From the NCBI RefSeq assembly GCF_000372965.1, contig NZ_KB890024.1:3288839-3352838 (forward strand): a DNA stretch of 64,000 bases. Reading direction: 5' to 3'. Of this stretch, positions 42,507-50,946 are shown piece by piece. How positions within the stretch are numbered: the stretch's first letter is position 1; each line of letters begins with the position of its first letter. Under the pieces are notes generated by a model, which was not told where the DNA came from, did no database searches, and saw only the letters and a program-made list of their open reading frames with translations. Origin of the DNA: Hoeflea sp. 108. GTDB lineage: Bacteria > Pseudomonadota > Alphaproteobacteria > Rhizobiales > Rhizobiaceae. A program made the position numbers and the translations under genes.

Positions 42507-42790
42507 CCTTCTCGCCTTGTGGGGTGAGGAATGGTGGCCGAAGGCCAGGAAAAGCCAACGGTTTGGCTTTTCCAACGACAAACGCGCGGCGCCGTAGCGG
42601 AGGGCCGGGCGCCGCGACCTTCCTTCTCCCCCTGTGGGAGCAGGTGCCCCGAAGGGGCGGATGAGGGGTGTTGGACGGAACGCGGCGTTTCAGGAGGGCA
42701 CCAGCCTCTGCCCTCTCATTTCTTCCAACACCCCTCATCCGTCTCGGCGCTGCGCGCCGATCCACCTTCTCCCAAAAGGGGAGAAGGAAG
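42507..42790. repeat. Mosaic intergenic repeat, copy 2
   Basis: Same left and right modules as copy 1 plus a middle module: GTGCCCCGAAGGGGCGGATG, AGGGGTGTTGGACGGAACGC. It begins just after a fragment of the RIME-like element (42471-42497) and lies between the convergent inverse-autotransporter and TetR genes. Confidence 0.9.
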
Positions 42791-42863
42791 TTTGCGCCCT
42801 CGATGGCTTGTCACCTCCAAGGATCCGCACGGCGCAAACTGCGCGGGTCTTACGCCTGCCCCG

Positions 42864-43481
42864 TCAGGCGCTCGCCTTTTGCCTGAGGCCGGCAACGAAG
42901 GTCGTCACCAGAAGCGTTATCTGCTCCGACACGTCCCCTCGCCTGCCCTCGATGGCCTCGGTCGCATAACCGACGCTGACGATGCCATGGACGCTCGACC
43001 ACAAGGCATGGGCTGCCGTCCCCCTCAGGCGCGGGTCGGTTATCAGGCCGCTCTTTTCCAGAATGTCGGCAATGAGCATGAAGCTGCTGGACAGCCGATC
43101 CTCGTAAGCCCTGGTTTCATCAGAGGGCTCCCCGGCAAGGCCGGTGGCCAGAAGCGACTGCCAGCTGCCGGGATTTTCGCCGACGAAACGCTGATAGACC
43201 CCGGCCAGCGCCAGAAGCAGCTGCACCGGATCGCTCACGCCTTGACGCTCCAGCTCGCCGAGCACCTGCTTGCCGGCAGCATCGAGCTTTTCCAGGAGCC
43301 TGGTGTTGACCGCCCGCAGGATGCCGGTCAGGTCGCCGAACAGATTGTAGATCGAGCCGACGGCGATCCCGGCCTCGCCGGCGATGGTGCGCGCCTGCAG
43401 CCTGGCAGCCCCGCCCTCGTTGAGCAGCCGCTCGGCGATGCCGAGCACCCGTTCCTTGGTTTCGTTGCGATCCAGCGCCAT
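42864..43481 (-). CDS. TetR-family transcriptional repressor
   Basis: 205 residues. The DNA-binding part reads TKERVLGIAERLLNEGGAAR and IAGEAGIAVGSIYNLFGDLT; the ligand domain follows. ATG 43481 (MALDRNETKE) fits the family start. It is divergent from the pspA-like operon, and three near-identical TGAACAATGTTCA palindromes lie between them, so it probably represses both itself and that operon. The inducer is unknown. Confidence 0.92.
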   Translation of the reverse strand: MALDRNETKERVLGIAERLLNEGGAARLQARTIAGEAGIAVGSIYNLFGDLTGILRAVNTRLLEKLDAAGKQVLGELERQGVSDPVQLLLALAGVYQRFVGENPGSWQSLLATGLAGEPSDETRAYEDRLSSSFMLIADILEKSGLITDPRLRGTAAHALWSSVHGIVSVGYATEAIEGRRGDVSEQITLLVTTFVAGLRQKASA

Positions 43482-43551
43482 GTGATTCCTGTCTCTAGGG
43501 CCTGTGTCGAAGCCCTGCCCTTGCCATCCTGATAGCACGGATGACCTAAAA

Positions 43552-43621
43552 TGAACATCGTTCAAAATTCTTCTTGAACAATGTTCATTTTATGGTAGCC
43601 TGCAAATATGAACAATGTTCA
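43552..43621. promoter_or_regulatory. Three TetR operators, TGAACAATGTTCA type
   Basis: TGAACATCGTTCA (43552-43564), TGAACAATGTTCA (43575-43587) and TGAACAATGTTCA (43609-43621). The second and third are perfect palindromes around a central A. Centre spacing is 23 and 34 bases. The third ends 12 bases before the pspA-like ATG. Confidence 0.85.
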
Positions 43622-43633
43622 TGGGAGGAAAGC

Positions 43634-44332
43634 ATGATACGGAACGTCTTCAGGTCGTTGCTGGCAGTGGCGGGAGCCAAGGCTGAAACCGGTCTTGAAA
43701 ACCGCTTTGCCATCGACCTGCTCGAACAGCACATCAGGAATGCCCAGTCAGGCCTCGCCGCCGCCAAGCAGACGCTTGCGGCAATCGTCATCCGGCACCG
43801 GGGCGAACAGGCGGCACTGTCGCGCCTCGCTTATCGCATCGGCGACCTCGAACAGCGGACCGCCAGCGCCCTGCAGGCCGGCTCGAACGAACTGGCCCAT
43901 GACGGGGCGACCGTCATCGCCGAACTGGAGAATGAGCGCGCGGTTCGCCAGGCGACGCTTGCAGCACTCGAGCAGCGCATCACCCGCATGCGGCTGTCCA
44001 TCGAAAAGGCCCATGCCAGGATCGTCGACCTCAACCAGGGCCTGATCTCGGCCAGGGCGCTCGACGCCGAGCATCGCGCCCAGCGCGGTCTCAACCGCTC
44101 GCTCGGTGGTTCCACCGGCTTCAAGGAGGCGGAAGCGCTCATCGCCCGCATCCATGACCGCAGCGATCCGCTCGAGGAAGCCTTCGTCATCGATGCCATC
44201 GACGACGAACTGAACGGCGATGCCGTTCGCACCAGACTGGCCAATGCCGGCCACGGCCGGCCGGTCAGGGTCGACGCGGCCCAGGTTCTTCAGCGTCTCG
44301 CAGCCAGCACCGAAAGCCCGCCGACCAACTGA
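43634..44332 (+). CDS. PspA/IM30-family membrane-stress protein
   Basis: 232 residues, almost all helical coiled coil: ENRFAIDLLEQHIRNAQSGL, IAELENERAVRQATLAALEQ and ITRMRLSIEKAHARIVDLNQ. The sequence is close to the PspA/IM30 (ESCRT-III-like) family, which polymerises on the inner membrane under envelope stress. ATG 43634 follows GGGAGGAAAGC. With the YiaA-type gene 76 bases downstream it forms a two-gene operon controlled by the divergent TetR. No pspBC or pspF is present. Confidence 0.85.
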   Translation: MIRNVFRSLLAVAGAKAETGLENRFAIDLLEQHIRNAQSGLAAAKQTLAAIVIRHRGEQAALSRLAYRIGDLEQRTASALQAGSNELAHDGATVIAELENERAVRQATLAALEQRITRMRLSIEKAHARIVDLNQGLISARALDAEHRAQRGLNRSLGGSTGFKEAEALIARIHDRSDPLEEAFVIDAIDDELNGDAVRTRLANAGHGRPVRVDAAQVLQRLAASTESPPTN

Positions 44333-44408
44333 TCTCAAGTCGCAGCAACCCCAACTTTCAGCAATTCCAACTCAGCAACCCCAGATCTCAGCAACCAAGG
44401 AGGAAATC

Positions 44409-44669
44409 ATGAGCCCGAACCAGACCTACATCCTGTTCAACGCCGCTTCCGTCGCCGTCGCCTATTTCATGCTGTCACTGTCCTTGTGGCTGGCGCCTGT
44501 CGATCTCTCGACCAAGGGCTATTGGGGCATGGGCGTGCTGCTGCTCACCGGCGCGCTGGTCAACCTGGTCAAGTACCGCATGGACGATCGCCTGGCCGCA
44601 GAGCAGACGGCAAAGATCGAAAAGGCCGGCAACGAAAAGCTGCTCAGCGAGTATGTCGGCAAGGAATGA
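44409..44669 (+). CDS. YiaA/YiaB-family two-helix inner-membrane protein
   Basis: 86 residues. Two membrane helices (AASVAVAYFMLSLSLWLAPV, YWGMGVLLLTGALVNLVKYR) and a charged cytoplasmic tail match the YiaAB domain. It is the second gene of the pspA-like operon, with AGGAGGAAATC before the ATG. Pairing of a YiaA protein with PspA is seen in other proteobacteria as I recall, which suggests a membrane partner. A strong terminator follows. Confidence 0.88.
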   Translation: MSPNQTYILFNAASVAVAYFMLSLSLWLAPVDLSTKGYWGMGVLLLTGALVNLVKYRMDDRLAAEQTAKIEKAGNEKLLSEYVGKE

Positions 44670-44680
44670 CTATCTTGAAA

Positions 44681-44712
44681 GGCCCGCGCGGCACACGCCG
44701 CGCGGGCCTTTG
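44681..44712 (+). terminator. Terminator of the pspA-yiaA operon
   Basis: GGCCCGCGCGGC and GCCGCGCGGGCC form a perfect 12-bp stem with loop ACAC, followed by TTTG. Confidence 0.85.
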
Positions 44713-44774
44713 CCGTCATTCGCTGCCGGCGGCATTTTCTGCTATCAAGGCTTGCAGTTGGACCTCGGGCGGCA

Positions 44775-45413
44775 ATGACGATGACCTCGCCCAGAATGCT
44801 GCTGTTTGCCATGGCAAGCATGCTTGTCGCCTTGGGCCTCGCCTTTGTCGGCGCGGGCGGCATGACAGCCTATTTTTCCAATCCGGCGCGCAGCGCAGCA
44901 GCCCTCCTCACCATCGCTTTGTGGCTTGCTGCCTTGTTCAGCGACGCAAATCTCAGCCGCGGCGAGCGCGAGGACCGCTCCGACCGCTGGGTGCTCGTGG
45001 CCTTCGGCGTCATCGGCCTGCTCAATGCCTTCCTGCCTGCCTATACCGACCGGCTCGACGTCTGGACCTTCGGCGGCGAAACCCTGCGCTGGATCGGCGT
45101 CACCCTGTTTGCCGCGGGCGGCGCGCTCAGATTGTGGCCGGTGTTCGTGCTCGGCAACAGGTTCAGCGGACTGGTCGCCATCCAGCCCGGGCACAGGCTG
45201 GTCACCTCGGGCATCTATTCCGTCATCCGCAATCCCAGCTATCTCGGCCTGCTGGTCAATTCGCTCGGCTGGGCGCTGGTCTTCCGTTCAGGTGCAGGCC
45301 TGATGCTGACCGCACTCACTTTGGTGCCGCTGGTGGCGCGCATCCGTTCCGAAGAACGCCTGTTGCGCCAGCATTTCGGCGCACCTTACGAGGCCTATTT
45401 CAGCCGCACCTAG
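44775..45413 (+). CDS. Isoprenylcysteine/phospholipid methyltransferase-like membrane protein
   Basis: 212 residues with about five helices. The C-terminal part GHRLVTSGIYSVIRNPSYLG and RIRSEERLLRQHFGAPYEAY is the ICMT/PEMT signature that binds S-adenosylmethionine. The bacterial substrate is unknown; a lipid or small thiol is plausible. It stands alone after the pspA operon terminator. Confidence 0.88.
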   Translation: MTMTSPRMLLFAMASMLVALGLAFVGAGGMTAYFSNPARSAAALLTIALWLAALFSDANLSRGEREDRSDRWVLVAFGVIGLLNAFLPAYTDRLDVWTFGGETLRWIGVTLFAAGGALRLWPVFVLGNRFSGLVAIQPGHRLVTSGIYSVIRNPSYLGLLVNSLGWALVFRSGAGLMLTALTLVPLVARIRSEERLLRQHFGAPYEAYFSRT

Positions 45414-45460
45414 CGGCTCATCCCCGGGCTGTATTGAAGCGGCATCCGCGCCGCGCGCAA

Positions 45461-45775
45461 TCAGTGGCGTCTCAGCCCGTCGCGCCAGGCAATGGCCTCG
45501 AGTTCGACGCGCACCGCCTCCTCTACCGGGATCACCGGCCGCGCTTCGAATTCGAACGCCGCGAAGGTCGAGCACGCCTTGTGGACGGCCACCGGGTCGT
45601 CGCAATCGACAAGCATATGCCCGCCCCACTCCCCCACCCGCACCACGAACATCTCGATCTTGAAATTGGCCGGCGGCGTCCACTGGGTGAACACGTCGAG
45701 TATGCGCTTCTGGGCCTGTTCATATTCCGCCGCCGAACCTTGCGAGCGTTCGAACCAGTTGATCATGTATTTCAT
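45461..45775 (-). CDS. DUF3303-family protein
   Basis: 104 residues. MKYMINWFERSQGSAAEYEQ and EMFVVRVGEWGGHMLVDCDD match DUF3303, small dimeric alpha/beta proteins without known function. ATG 45775 is chosen at the family start; the frame is open 15 codons upstream. Confidence 0.85.
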   Translation of the reverse strand: MKYMINWFERSQGSAAEYEQAQKRILDVFTQWTPPANFKIEMFVVRVGEWGGHMLVDCDDPVAVHKACSTFAAFEFEARPVIPVEEAVRVELEAIAWRDGLRRH

Positions 45776-45981
45776 CGACCAGCCTCCACGATTGAGCCGC
45801 AACGGCAAACCGCGCCACATCCAACGAGGCGCGCCGCCATGGTTCCAGCTTCCAAAAAGACCGAGTTCAAAGGTCGCGCTGCATGCAAATGCAGGCCGCC
45901 GACAGCACGGCCCGGCAAAAATATCAGCACATAAATATTAGCACAATTGAATATACATTTGCACCGCCCGGCCCGGCGAGA

Positions 45982-46239
45982 TCAGTCTTTCGGCGCCACG
46001 CATTGCTGGTCGCGGAACAGCGCCCATTCCTCGCACAGGTTTCCGTCGGGCAGGCGGCAATAGCCGGTTTCGTTGCCGGACGCATCCTTGCGGATCTCCA
46101 GCCGTCCGCCGATCTTGCCGCAATGCACCGAGGCCGGGTTGGCGAGGCCGACCGGCTTCTGCGCCGGCGCCGCCGCCGCCCCCATGATGACAAGCGACAT
46201 CGCCGCCAGTCCCGCCGAACGTGCCGCAAGCTGCCGCAT
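45982..46239 (-). CDS. DUF333-family exported protein
   Basis: About 85 residues. A signal peptide (AGLAAMSLVIMGAAAAPAQ) precedes the DUF333 domain: ANPASVHCGKIGGRLEIRKD, ETGYCRLPDGNLCEEWALFR and a final Cys, four cysteines in total. GGGAGAG precedes ATG 46239. Related proteins are periplasmic or lipoproteins and some have been described as inhibitors, but the role here is unknown. Confidence 0.85.
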   Translation of the reverse strand: MRQLAARSAGLAAMSLVIMGAAAAPAQKPVGLANPASVHCGKIGGRLEIRKDASGNETGYCRLPDGNLCEEWALFRDQQCVAPKD

Positions 46240-46311
46240 CGCGCTCTCCCTGAAGCTTCCTGTCCATCGCTGCAACTAGAGTTGTTCAAGGCAAAGGCAA
46301 TTGCCAAATGA

Positions 46312-46338
46312 AAAAGCCCGGAGCGTGCCCGGGCTTTT
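46312..46338 (-). terminator. Bidirectional terminator of the citrate synthase gene
   Basis: AAAAGCCCGG (46312-46321) and CCGGGCTTTT (46329-46338) form a perfect 10-bp stem with flanking A and T runs for both strands. Confidence 0.85.
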
Positions 46339-46360
46339 GGAAAATGCCGCGTTGCCAGCC

Positions 46361-47443
46361 TCAGGCCGGCATCGGCCCGGTATAGACCGACGCCGGGCGC
46401 AGCAGGCGGCCGGTGCGCTGCTGTTCCAGCGCATGTGCAACCCAGCCCGCGGTGCGGCCGACGGCAAAGACCGGCGTGAAGGCCTCGCGCGGAATGTCGA
46501 GCGCGCCGAGCAGGATCGCCGTGTAGAACTCGACATTGGTGTCGAGCCGCCGGCCCGGCTTGGCGCGGGCGAGAGCCTCGCGGGCATAAGCCTCGACCTC
46601 GGCGGCGAGCCCGAGATCCATGCCTTCGGAGCCCAGCGTGCCCACCGCGCGCTTCAGCACGTCGGCGCGCGGGTCGCGCACCTTGTAGATACGATGGCCG
46701 AAGCCCATCAGGCGCTCGCCGCGCCCGAGGGCGGCGTCGATCCAGGGCGCGATGTTGCCGGCCGTGCCGATCGCCTCCAGCATGTCGAGCACAGGGGCAG
46801 GTGCGCCGCCATGCAGCGGGCCCGAAAGCGCGCAATAGCCCGCCGTGATTGCCATGAACAGATCGGCCTGGGTCGAGGCGACGACACGCGCGGCAAAGGT
46901 CGAGGCGTTCATGCCGTGGTCGCTGACGGTGACCAGATAGGCATCGAGGGCTGCCGCTTCCGCCTCGCGCGCAGCCTGGCCACGCATCATCCTGAGCATG
47001 TCGGCCGCCTGGCCGAGCGTCGCATCGGGCGCCACCGGGGCAAGGCCGTCGGCGCGGCGCGCCAGCGCCGCCGCCAGCACCGGCATCGCGCCCAGAAGCG
47101 CGACTTCGTCGTCCAGCCCCTCCTCCTTGTCGATCGCCGCGATCGCGGCGCGGAAGCCGGCGCCGAGCGCCAGGCCTTCGGTGGCAGGCAGGATCTTGTC
47201 GAGGCGCGCAAAGGCCTGGACACGCGCCTCGCCGAGCTTCGCCCTCAGCTCGCCAGCGTCGGTTTCCTTGCCCGCCGCCGAAAGCAGCCTGGCCGACACG
47301 CCTTCAAAATCGGTCTCGGCGGCCAGCTGCGCCACGCGGCTGCCGGCGATGATCAGTTCGCCGCCCTCGCCATCGACATGGGAAAGCGCTGTTAAGGCCG
47401 CGGTCACGCCGTCCAGCCCGGCGGTGGTCTGATGAAGTGTCAT
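46361..47443 (-). CDS. Citrate synthase / 2-methylcitrate synthase-family enzyme
   Basis: 360 residues. The catalytic histidines lie in GPLHGGAPAPVLDMLEAIG and FGHRIYKVRDPRADVLK; the third catalytic position reads DTNVEFYTA, with Glu where E. coli GltA has the catalytic Asp (NVDFY). The protein condenses acetyl-CoA or propionyl-CoA with oxaloacetate; which one cannot be told. At 360 residues it is shorter than hexameric GltA and fits the dimeric subfamily. ATG 47443 follows CAAGGAGC. It is divergent from an HTH-citrate synthase fusion. Confidence 0.88.
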   Translation of the reverse strand: MTLHQTTAGLDGVTAALTALSHVDGEGGELIIAGSRVAQLAAETDFEGVSARLLSAAGKETDAGELRAKLGEARVQAFARLDKILPATEGLALGAGFRAAIAAIDKEEGLDDEVALLGAMPVLAAALARRADGLAPVAPDATLGQAADMLRMMRGQAAREAEAAALDAYLVTVSDHGMNASTFAARVVASTQADLFMAITAGYCALSGPLHGGAPAPVLDMLEAIGTAGNIAPWIDAALGRGERLMGFGHRIYKVRDPRADVLKRAVGTLGSEGMDLGLAAEVEAYAREALARAKPGRRLDTNVEFYTAILLGALDIPREAFTPVFAVGRTAGWVAHALEQQRTGRLLRPASVYTGPMPA

Positions 47444-47488
47444 GGGGCTCTGCTCCTTGGTGCGATGCAACAAAGATGCGGTGCTTTT

Positions 47489-47523
47489 CATATTGATCAA
47501 TCTTGATTAGCTTGATCAATATG
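47489..47523. promoter_or_regulatory. Perfect 12-bp inverted repeat over the HTH-citrate synthase start
   Basis: CATATTGATCAA (47489-47500) and TTGATCAATATG (47512-47523) are exact reverse complements with an 11-base spacer, itself containing TTGATTA. The right arm ends with the ATG of the HTH-citrate synthase gene (47521). Confidence 0.85.
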
Positions 47524-48744
47524 AAAAAAGCCTCCGAACCGCTCTATCTCTCCGCCCGCGAGGCCGCAGGCGAACTCGCCGTGTCGCCGGCTACGCTTTA
47601 TGCCTATGTCAGCCGCGGCCTGATCCGCTCCGAACCGTCAGACGATGCCCGCGCCCGGCGCTACCGCGCCGACGACGTCCGTGCCCTGTTGGCGCGGCGC
47701 GCCCCGGCGGGTCTGGCAAGTGCCGGCGAAAGCGAAGCGCCGGTTCTCGACTCCGCCATCTCGACCATCACCAGCGAAGGCTCGGTCTATCGCGGCGTCC
47801 AGGCGGTGGCGCTGGCCGAACATGCGACGCTGGAACAGGCGGCGACGCTTCTGTGGGACATGAACGACGCCGACCCCTTCGCCGCCGCCAACATGCCTGT
47901 CGTCAGCGACACGATGCGGTCGGTGGCTTCCGTCACAACGGGCGAAGCGCCCATTCCCCGCGCCATCGCCATGCTGGCGCTGGCCGGCGGCAACGATTCA
48001 CGCGCCTTCAACCGCTCGCGCCAGGGCCGCGTCGAGGTCGGCGCCCGCGCCATCCGCCTGCTCACCTCGGGCATCCTCGGCACCACGCCCTCGCCCGCGC
48101 CGATCCATCTGCAGGTCGCCGACGCCTGGGCCCCTGGTCATCCGCACGCCCAGGCCATTTTCCGCCGCGCGCTGGTGCTGCTCGCCGACCACGAACTCAA
48201 CCCCTCGACCTGGACGGTGCGCTGCGCGGCCTCGACGGGGATCAACCTCTATGATGCGCTGATCGCAGGGCTGGTCGCGCTGAAGGGCCCCAGGCATGGC
48301 GGGGCCGGACCGCTGGCCGCCCATATGGTCGCCGACTTCGCCGCCACCGATGTCGCCGCCAACATCCGCGAGCGTGTCGCCATCGGCGACCGCATCCCCG
48401 GCTTCGGCCATACCGTCTACCGCGACGGCGATCCGCGCGCCGACAGCCTGCTCACGTCCCTGGCCGAGGCTGGCGCCGACCGGCGCCTCGCCGTCGAGGC
48501 GCCGGCGCTCATCACCGAAGCCACCGGCCTGCACCCCAATATCGACTATGCGCTGGCGGTGATGGTGCGCACCTTCGGCCTGCCGATCGGCCATGAGACG
48601 GCGTTTTTCGCCATCGCCCGCTCCATCGGCTGGGTCGCGCATGCCATCGAGCAGCTGACCTCGGGCGTTTTGATCCGCCCGCGCGCCCGCTATATCGGCC
48701 CCGCGCTGGGGCGTGGCGGCAGCCAGGTCGTGAACTCGGGATGA
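47521..48744 (+). CDS. Citrate synthase-family protein with N-terminal helix-turn-helix
   Basis: About 407 residues. Residues 1-60 are a MerR-like helix-turn-helix (YLSAREAAGELAVSPATLYA, then RARRYRADDVRALLARR). The rest is a citrate-synthase fold with KGPRHGGAGPLAAHM, IPGFGHTVYRDGDPRADSLL and NIDYALAVMVRTFGLP, keeping both histidines and the Asp. It could be an enzyme, a repressor that senses citrate-synthase ligands, or both. The perfect palindrome over its start and over the divergent citrate synthase promoter supports a regulator. ATG 47521 is preferred; ATG 47503 is in frame. Confidence 0.88.
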   Translation: MKKASEPLYLSAREAAGELAVSPATLYAYVSRGLIRSEPSDDARARRYRADDVRALLARRAPAGLASAGESEAPVLDSAISTITSEGSVYRGVQAVALAEHATLEQAATLLWDMNDADPFAAANMPVVSDTMRSVASVTTGEAPIPRAIAMLALAGGNDSRAFNRSRQGRVEVGARAIRLLTSGILGTTPSPAPIHLQVADAWAPGHPHAQAIFRRALVLLADHELNPSTWTVRCAASTGINLYDALIAGLVALKGPRHGGAGPLAAHMVADFAATDVAANIRERVAIGDRIPGFGHTVYRDGDPRADSLLTSLAEAGADRRLAVEAPALITEATGLHPNIDYALAVMVRTFGLPIGHETAFFAIARSIGWVAHAIEQLTSGVLIRPRARYIGPALGRGGSQVVNSG

Positions 48745-48887
48745 TCGCAGATCGGGTGGAGAGCAAACGCCCAAGGGGACCGTAAGGGCGCGCGATCGGG
48801 CCGCTGTCGCCAATGCGTGGCATGCCTTGCGGCAGGTCTTTTCGCGAGCCCTCTGGCGCACTGGAAAAACTGGTGTATCCCGGGACC

Positions 48888-49325
48888 ATGATCACGATCC
48901 GACGTTCCCGCCCCGACGAGGGAGACCGCAACATCGAAATCTGGCGAAGCGCGGTTGACGCCACGCATGATTTTCTGACGCCTGCGGATCGTCTCGCCAT
49001 CGACGACATGGTGTGCGGTTTCCTTCCGCAAGCGCCTCTCTGGGTAGCGGTTGATGAAAACGACCGCCCGCTGGCCTTCATGCTGATCGACGGTGGGCAT
49101 ATGGAGGCGCTGTTCGTCGACCCCGCCCATCGCGGAACCGGCATCGGTGCTGCCCTTGTGCGGCACGGTCTCGCGCTTCATCCCAAAATGACAACCGATG
49201 TCAACGCGCAGAACGATCAGGCTGTTCGCTTCTATGAACGAATGGGGTTCAGGCAGACAGGCCGCTCGCCTGTCGACGGACAGGGTCGGCCGTATCCGCT
49301 CATCCACCTGGAACATCTGAACTGA
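48888..49325 (+). CDS. GNAT-family N-acetyltransferase (YjaB-like)
   Basis: 145 residues. MITIRRSRPDEGDRNIEIWR opens the domain, and MEALFVDPAHRGTGIGAALV is the acetyl-CoA motif; TTDVNAQNDQAVRFYERMGF follows. The sequence resembles YjaB-type acetyltransferases. ATG 48888 starts the domain; the frame is open 25 codons upstream without a ribosome site. Substrate unknown. Confidence 0.88.
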   Translation: MITIRRSRPDEGDRNIEIWRSAVDATHDFLTPADRLAIDDMVCGFLPQAPLWVAVDENDRPLAFMLIDGGHMEALFVDPAHRGTGIGAALVRHGLALHPKMTTDVNAQNDQAVRFYERMGFRQTGRSPVDGQGRPYPLIHLEHLN

Positions 49326-49429
49326 TCGGCCGGCCTCCGAACATCGATCTCGCAACGTCATTGCGCCGAATGTAAGGGGTTCACAGCCGCTACGACCGGG
49401 ATAGACTTCCCGACCGGGGAGTACAGCCG

Positions 49430-49816
49430 ATGATGCGCAGGGAAATTCCGGCCGAGAGCCCGGAGGCCTATGTCGAGGCCTTGAGCGGCTGGCGCCGCGA
49501 CATCGTCGAAGCCCTGCGCGCGGCCACGCACGCGGCGGGCGATCCCGAAGCGCGCATCAAATGGGGCCACATCGTCTGCTTTGCCGACGGCCCGGTCCTG
49601 CTCATCCGTGCCGAGCAAGCGCGCGTCTTGTTCGGCTTCTGGCGCGGCAAGCGTCTGCGCCACATCGAGCCGAGGCTGAAGGCCGGCGGCAAATACGAGC
49701 TCGCCACCATGACATTTCTCGAGGGCGACACGGTGGATGCAGCACGTGCCGAAACGCTCGTCCGCGAAGCCGTGCGGCTGAACGCCGAGATCGGCGACCC
49801 GACGAAGGGCGTCTAG
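49430..49816 (+). CDS. DUF1801-family protein
   Basis: 128 residues. VEALSGWRRDIVEALRAATH, IKWGHIVCFADGPVLLIRAE and FGFWRGKRLRHIEPRLKAGG match the DUF1801/YdhG-like fold. Function is unknown; members are often near acetyltransferases or stress genes. ATGATG gives two equal starts. Confidence 0.85.
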   Translation: MMRREIPAESPEAYVEALSGWRRDIVEALRAATHAAGDPEARIKWGHIVCFADGPVLLIRAEQARVLFGFWRGKRLRHIEPRLKAGGKYELATMTFLEGDTVDAARAETLVREAVRLNAEIGDPTKGV

Positions 49817-50075
49817 GCCATTCGGCTGTCGTCTCCATTTCGGCCAGAGTATGCATTCCGTCATATTCTGAAGTGCGGACATCGTTATCTGACTTTGAGC
49901 CAGATTGCTGACATTCTTGCCTGGAAAATATACGGCTGCTAAACACGCGCCATGATGATGTTTAAGTCCACACTCTTCCCGCTGATCTGACGCTCCAGTA
50001 TCGTCGTAGCACCCAGGTGCCCGCTTAAGATCATAACGGCCTGTCCCGAGTGGAGGCCGTGCGGAGAATTGTCGA
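49817..50075. other. Intergenic region, no feature seen
   Basis: 259 bases of lower GC without a convincing frame, hairpin or repeat. Confidence 0.4.
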
Positions 50076-50867
50076 ATGTCGGAAGCTAATCGTTCCGGTC
50101 TGAGTGAGGCTCAGATCGCGCACTTCATTGAACATGGATATATCAAACTGGAGGGTGCCTTCGATGGCCGCCTTGCCTCACAGGGGCAGGAGCAGCTTTG
50201 GAGGGCCATGGGCCTTTCCCCCGACGCGCCGGAGACGTGGAAACAGCCGGTTGTGCGCTTGGGCTTTTTGACTGGCAAGCCTTTCGCGGAGGCCGCCAAC
50301 ACACCGCTCCTGCACGCATCATACGATGCCCTGGTCGGCGAAGGCCGGTGGTTGAGGCCCAATGGCCTGGGCACTTTCCCGGTGCGTTTTCCGTCACCAA
50401 ACGATCCAGGTGACGCGGGATGGCACGTTGATGCAAGCTTCGGCACCGACAACCCCGACTTCATGCAGTGGCGGGTCAATGTGAAAAGCAGCGGCCGCGC
50501 CTTGCTCATGCTTTTCCTCTTCTCCGATGTCGGTGAATTGGATGCGCCGACAAAGATCAGGAAAGGGTCGCACAGCACGATCGCAAAGCAGTTGCTGCCA
50601 GCCGGAGAGGCAGGTCTCACACTCGGCGAACTGGCTGCTGACGGCTTCGCATCGACTGCCGACTGTGCCGAAGTGCTGGCCACCGGGGAGCCTGGGACCG
50701 TTTATCTCTGCCACCCCTTCCTCTTCCACTCCGCACAACCGCATCGGGGAGCCAGGCCCCGTTTCATGGCCCAACCTCCGCTCCTGCCGAAGGGTGAGTT
50801 TGACCCGTCGCTACCTCCATCTGCAGTGCAAATAGCCATCCGCAGGGCCATTGGGATGGAACTCTAG
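50076..50867 (+). CDS. Phytanoyl-CoA dioxygenase-family oxygenase
   Basis: 263 residues. The iron ligands are in AGWHVDASFGTDNPDF (His, Asp) and YLCHPFLFHSAQPHRG (His), followed by the Arg in RPRFMAQPPL. It is a second Fe(II)/2-oxoglutarate oxygenase of the PhyH group in the window, only distantly similar to the one at 19151-19948. It stands alone, and the substrate is unknown. Confidence 0.85.
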   Translation: MSEANRSGLSEAQIAHFIEHGYIKLEGAFDGRLASQGQEQLWRAMGLSPDAPETWKQPVVRLGFLTGKPFAEAANTPLLHASYDALVGEGRWLRPNGLGTFPVRFPSPNDPGDAGWHVDASFGTDNPDFMQWRVNVKSSGRALLMLFLFSDVGELDAPTKIRKGSHSTIAKQLLPAGEAGLTLGELAADGFASTADCAEVLATGEPGTVYLCHPFLFHSAQPHRGARPRFMAQPPLLPKGEFDPSLPPSAVQIAIRRAIGMEL

Positions 50868-50946
50868 TCGTCAGGGGCCTGGGACATGACCGTTCTGGGC
50901 CCCGCCTTCCTGAGCAATGTTTTCCATCAGGAATTGCGAAGACAAT

